Assembly: GCF_001078705.1 (NCBI RefSeq)
Contig: NZ_CDMW01000001.1
Location: 1,419,541 to 1,483,540, forward strand
Length of the DNA stretch: 64,000 nt
Source: Streptococcus sanguinis
Lineage (GTDB): Bacteria > Bacillota > Bacilli > Lactobacillales > Streptococcaceae
Direction: 5' to 3'
This document shows, one piece after another, positions 61,218-64,000 of the stretch (the stretch's first letter is position 1; each line of letters begins with the position of its first letter). The notes below the pieces were generated by a model. It was not told where the DNA came from, searched no databases, and saw only the letters and a list, made by a program, of their open reading frames with translations. The translations under genes and the position numbers were made by a program.

Positions 61218-62945
61218 TTATGAATCTTCTTTTTTCTTGCTAACTTGCTTATAGCCAAAAAAGCCCAATACTGCAACCAGCAGCAAACCTAGGACAATCC
61301 AAAGTGTCTGACTGGAATCAGCCTTCTTAGCCTCAGAAGCTTCTTTTTTGCTTTCTGTCTTGCTGTCCTTCTTATGAGATTTTTCATAGTCAGCCAACAG
61401 ATTCGCTTTATTATAGCCATCATAGACTAAATCAGCATCATCACCCTTTTCTTTCTTGATTTTAGCTTCCATCTCAGCTTCGACAGCCTTGATTTCTTTA
61501 AAGACCTTATCAGAGCGCTCCAAAGCTTCCTTGGTCACTTCATCACTAGCTGCCTTAGCTTCTTCATCTGAGTAAGCCGCATACTTGGTATCTTTTTCTG
61601 CCTGCTCCTTGATCCACTCTTCTTCTTTTTCTTTCCACTTATCCTGAATGCTCTTGTCAAAGATGTCTGGATATTTCATAACCATTTGGTCAATATGCCA
61701 GACAGACCAGTACCAGGACTTGCCATCGTATTTTTCAGAGCGATTCTTGAAAGCTTCATAAGTATCAGTGACATTACCGTAGAATGGCACATAAGGTGTG
61801 TTCCGACTTTGAGCCAGACCTAGCCAGAGCACCCCGCCAAATTCACTTGGCAAATCTGACTTGATTTGATAGATATGGGCATCGATGACATTTTCGTTCC
61901 CCAAGGCATATTTGTAGACATTGGTATCGTAGTCCTTGCCAACTTCTACCGTATCATCTGGGAGAAATTCTGGCAGATTTTCAAAGCGGTTCCGCTGTTC
62001 ACCAATCACATCTTGAACCGTATAGCGTTTATTTGGATCTGTTGGAGTTCGCAGCAGATCATAATATTTATCCTTATAAGTGACTGGAGACTCACCATCC
62101 ATATGCTTAATCCCTGCATAGGTCCGTGAACGGTTCCGCTCCATGTACTCGTCTGGTCCATAAGACTGGGCAATCATAAAGTTGCCTCCTTGGTCTGTTT
62201 TGTAGTGGTCAGCTTTTTTAGCCACTTCTTCCACACCTTTAGAGGCAATGACATTTTCTGTATCATTCAAGTCAACATGACCTAGATAGTAGGTATTGGC
62301 AAAGACAGCATACTTATCGTCTGGGAATTTAATAGCAACATACTGATGGCCTGATAGGATTTCCATGTACCAGAGCTCATTCTTGTCTGCAACCATGATA
62401 ATGTTCCCTTCAGCAGAACCTTTTTCGTCAAGGGTCTTGGCAACAATCTCAATACCTTCACGTGCTGTTTTAGCTCGCGGCAGTACCAAGTCAATCATAG
62501 AAGCTTCTGGCAGACCGTCTTTGACCAAGGGATCCGCTTCTAGAATTTTATCATGTGGCGTCGCTGAGACCGTTGCCGTCATGGAAACACCAGCTTCATT
62601 AAATCCGTGGGCGCCAAAGTTTCCATTGCTGCCATCACCACGCGCAGAGTCGTAAGTGGCCGTGTATTTCATTTCGTTCGCTAAATGTGGATAGGTAAAG
62701 CCGTTTGACTCGTCCTGAATCTTGTCTCCTTCCTTGTAGGTCTTCGCTGGCACCACCACATAGTTTTGATTGTGACGGCCTCCATCTGGTGGATAAGGAT
62801 AGTCCTCTGTCCGCCCATAGAGGACTGATCCATCTGACGTCAGACCTTTCCCAACAATAAAACCTGAGCAGGCTTGAGCCACCTGCACTGGCAGCATGGA
62901 TGCCAACATCACAAGAAACATGACCTTGAACAAGAGTTTCTTCAT
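61218..62945 (-). CDS. Secreted, membrane-anchored C69 dipeptidase (paralogue 3)
   Basis: 575 residues. Signal peptide ends ...VQVAQA before Cys26 (CSGFIVGKGLTSDGSVLYGRTEDYPYPPDGG). More diverged than paralogues 1 and 2: the first loop contains YPPDGGRHNQNYVVVP in place of LEPNHNK. Core GFNEAGVSMTATVSA, EILSGHQYVAIKFPDDKYAVFAN. A charged helical region (~450-535, Lys/Glu rich) precedes one C-terminal membrane helix (LWIVLGLLLVAVLGFFGY) and a basic tail; no LPxTG. Preceded by a leader of about 210 nt and a cre-covered promoter. Confidence 0.9.
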   Translation of the reverse strand: MKKLLFKVMFLVMLASMLPVQVAQACSGFIVGKGLTSDGSVLYGRTEDYPYPPDGGRHNQNYVVVPAKTYKEGDKIQDESNGFTYPHLANEMKYTATYDSARGDGSNGNFGAHGFNEAGVSMTATVSATPHDKILEADPLVKDGLPEASMIDLVLPRAKTAREGIEIVAKTLDEKGSAEGNIIMVADKNELWYMEILSGHQYVAIKFPDDKYAVFANTYYLGHVDLNDTENVIASKGVEEVAKKADHYKTDQGGNFMIAQSYGPDEYMERNRSRTYAGIKHMDGESPVTYKDKYYDLLRTPTDPNKRYTVQDVIGEQRNRFENLPEFLPDDTVEVGKDYDTNVYKYALGNENVIDAHIYQIKSDLPSEFGGVLWLGLAQSRNTPYVPFYGNVTDTYEAFKNRSEKYDGKSWYWSVWHIDQMVMKYPDIFDKSIQDKWKEKEEEWIKEQAEKDTKYAAYSDEEAKAASDEVTKEALERSDKVFKEIKAVEAEMEAKIKKEKGDDADLVYDGYNKANLLADYEKSHKKDSKTESKKEASEAKKADSSQTLWIVLGLLLVAVLGFFGYKQVSKKKEDS

Positions 62946-62997
62946 CGTCTATCTCCTTTACAAAAGATACGAGGACCTCAAGAAAACCAAGAAAAAT

Positions 62998-63020
62998 CTT
63001 AGGACAGTTAGTGCCCTAAG
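62998..63020 (-). terminator. Possible attenuator hairpin in the leader of C69 gene 3
   Basis: Minus strand CTTAGGGCA and TGTCCTAAG form a stem (one mismatch), followed by ATTTTTC. It lies between promoter and start codon, about 50 bases before the ATG. Confidence 0.45.
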
Positions 63021-63074
63021 TCAGCTAAAGCTGGAAAAGCTGTATCTCTATTTTCCTTATCGGTCCGAGCTCAG

Positions 63075-63146
63075 TTACAAAAAAGCAAAGTGCGCTCCAA
63101 CAGCCAGCATACTGCCGAAGATAGAAAACAAACCGTCTACCAACAT
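63075..63146 (-). CDS. Possible 23-residue leader peptide upstream of C69 gene 3
   Basis: ATG at 63146, about 10 bases after the predicted start site, opens MLVDGLFSIFGSMLAVGAH and ends AFL before TAA. Hydrophobic. No ribosome binding site, so translation would have to be leaderless or nearly so. Considered because it precedes an attenuator-like hairpin; weak evidence. Confidence 0.22.
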   Translation of the reverse strand: MLVDGLFSIFGSMLAVGAHFAFL

Positions 63147-63162
63147 TTAACACTACAACTAT

Positions 63163-63200
63163 AGTATAACCCTTTAGCAAGATGCTTGCAAGCGATTACA
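63163..63200 (-). promoter_or_regulatory. Promoter of C69 gene 3 with cre box over the -35
   Basis: Minus strand: TTGCAA (63186-63191), 17-bp spacer, TATACT (63163-63168). The cre TGTAATCGCTTGCA (63187-63200) is identical to that of paralogue 1. Confidence 0.85.
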
Positions 63201-63245
63201 CAAGCAAAAAATGAATTAAAAAATCATGGGACAAAATAAAAAAAT

Positions 63246-63268
63246 CCTAACAGAACCAGGCTGTTAGG
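63246..63268 (-). terminator. Terminator of the partial gene at the right edge
   Basis: CCTAACAG (63246-63253) and CTGTTAGG (63261-63268), with seven Ts following on the minus strand. About 60 bases after the stop at 63328. Confidence 0.85.
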
Positions 63269-63327
63269 AGGTGATTTATAAACAAAAATTCTATTTTACT
63301 TTTCAGCATCTATCTCTTTACAACTCA

Positions 63328-64000
63328 TCAGTATACCCTTTCTTGTAAAATTGATTTATTCTGTTTTTGTTTCATTAATTCCTTATCCTTACTCTCATCA
63401 TAAAACTGGTTGAATTCCTCTTTAGAGCTAAAAGGATGTTCCAATCCATCTTTACTGATACTTGCTGGAATTACACCTTCATATAAGTCTGTATTAGAAG
63501 GAACCAATAGACTATAAAACTCTAGGTAGTCCTTAACGCTCTTATCAAGTATATAAAGTTGAGAGTTCGTTTTTTCCAATAATGCCGCTGCCTTTGGGTC
63601 TGTTTGCGCCATCAAGATATTTCGAATCCAACTTGTATCCACAGCTTCGCCTAAAGGATATAAAATAGGAAATCTAAAATTCCCCAACTTTTCATCAAAC
63701 TGTTGCCTATTTAGTTTAAAATTAAAGGTTGGGCTTTGGGATTGTGCTGTCTTGTTATCTTCCCATTCAATTTTTCGAGTATCAAGATTGTACCAAAGAG
63801 TTTGAAACTTATCATATTCCCCAGGCTCAGAGGCAAGAATAGACAAATAATTATTTCCATCAATGACAGTTAATGTTTCATCTATTCCTCTAGGTAAATA
63901 TCGAGAATTATAGTCTGAAACTAATTTATACAAATCTTCTTTATAACCTTCTAGCTGTTGATTCTTAACATGGTAAATGGATAAAGTATAATAGTTACCT
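63328..64000 (-). CDS. Hypothetical protein, C-terminal part (5' end outside window)
   Basis: The minus-strand frame is open from the right edge to the stop at 63328, giving at least 224 residues (NYYTLSIYHVKNQQLEGYK ... KSILQERVY). The apparent TTG start at 63933 is internal: coding character continues upstream of it. Soluble, Tyr/Asn/Asp/Lys-rich, with WIRNILMAQTDPKAAALLE and KDYLEFYSLLVPSNTDLYEG. No family recognised. AT-rich compared with its neighbours. The missing N-terminus could hold a signal sequence. Confidence 0.7.
   Translation of the reverse strand, partial: GNYYTLSIYHVKNQQLEGYKEDLYKLVSDYNSRYLPRGIDETLTVIDGNNYLSILASEPGEYDKFQTLWYNLDTRKIEWEDNKTAQSQSPTFNFKLNRQQFDEKLGNFRFPILYPLGEAVDTSWIRNILMAQTDPKAAALLEKTNSQLYILDKSVKDYLEFYSLLVPSNTDLYEGVIPASISKDGLEHPFSSKEEFNQFYDESKDKELMKQKQNKSILQERVY

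Noticed and set aside
62896-63150. 84-codon plus-strand frame over the leader of C69 paralogue 3
   Set aside because: Antisense to a leader with promoter, cre and hairpin signals; no independent start signal.
1-64000. CRISPR array, prophage, integrative element or tRNA/rRNA genes
   Set aside because: No regularly spaced repeats, no integrase, transposase, phage structural gene or tRNA cloverleaf was recognised; gene order is that of a core chromosome.

Overview
The window is a chromosomal segment of a low-to-mid GC Gram-positive coccus, almost certainly Streptococcus and probably the sanguinis/mitis side of the genus. The evidence is the gene content and order: vicRKX, rnc-smc-HAD-HAD-ftsY, divergent pepQ/ccpA, hprK-lgt-DUF948-YtxH, a cpoA-type glycolipid operon, and a T-box leader upstream of thrS. 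The species assignment is inference from memory. There is no rRNA, tRNA, CRISPR array, complete insertion sequence or prophage. Almost everything is ordinary core genome; the most accessory-looking part is the peptidase cluster at 52.6-63 kb.

Layout. 0-6.5 kb: 3' end of glutathione reductase, a cyclase-family gene with a damaged 5' end, biotin transporter bioY, several small genes and two U32 proteins of the kind involved in tRNA wobble-uridine hydroxylation. 6.6-11.3 kb: hprK-lgt operon, a Nudix hydrolase, two tandem paralogous membrane proteins, a PspC-domain protein. 11.4-17.6 kb: sprT-like and tex, a three-gene permease operon headed by a 45-codon gene, zwf. 17.7-25 kb: rnc-smc-HAD-HAD-ftsY. 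25-28.5 kb: YbaN-like protein and vicRKX. 28.8-33.1 kb: polar amino-acid ABC transporter, lipoprotein, and a divergent MerR/carboxymuconolactone-decarboxylase pair. 33.2-36.4 kb: thrS preceded by a T-box leader, with an unrelated small gene between leader and thrS. 36.4-41.3 kb: two glycolipid glycosyltransferases, ccpA and pepQ. 41.7-45.2 kb: siderophore-type ABC importer with an esterase gene. 45.3-48.3 kb: ogt, VOC protein, Rrf2 regulator with two operator-like dyads, phosphoesterase. 48.4-52.6 kb: MacB/FtsX-type ABC exporter with a divergent TetR regulator. 52.6-64 kb: three paralogous secreted C69 dipeptidases, a PrsW-like protease, endopeptidase PepO, a TehB-like methyltransferase, and a partial unknown gene at the right edge.

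How the parts connect. HprK (makes HPr-Ser-P) and CcpA (uses it) are both encoded here, and all three C69 peptidase genes carry the same promoter module: -35 TTGCAA, 17-bp spacer, -10 TATACT, with a consensus CcpA cre box lying over the -35. This predicts that the three extracellular dipeptidases are jointly carbon-repressed. It is the strongest regulatory signal in the window that the annotation of single genes would miss. Other regulatory sites read directly from the sequence are a BirA-like operator at bioY, a MerR promoter with the diagnostic 19-bp spacer, a threonine-type T-box, twin TGTAAT-N7-ATTACA dyads beside the Rrf2 gene, and overlapping divergent promoters with ATCAACA-N3-TGTTGAT operators at the TetR/ABC locus. 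I found no clearly new biological system; the best leads are these regulatory arrangements.
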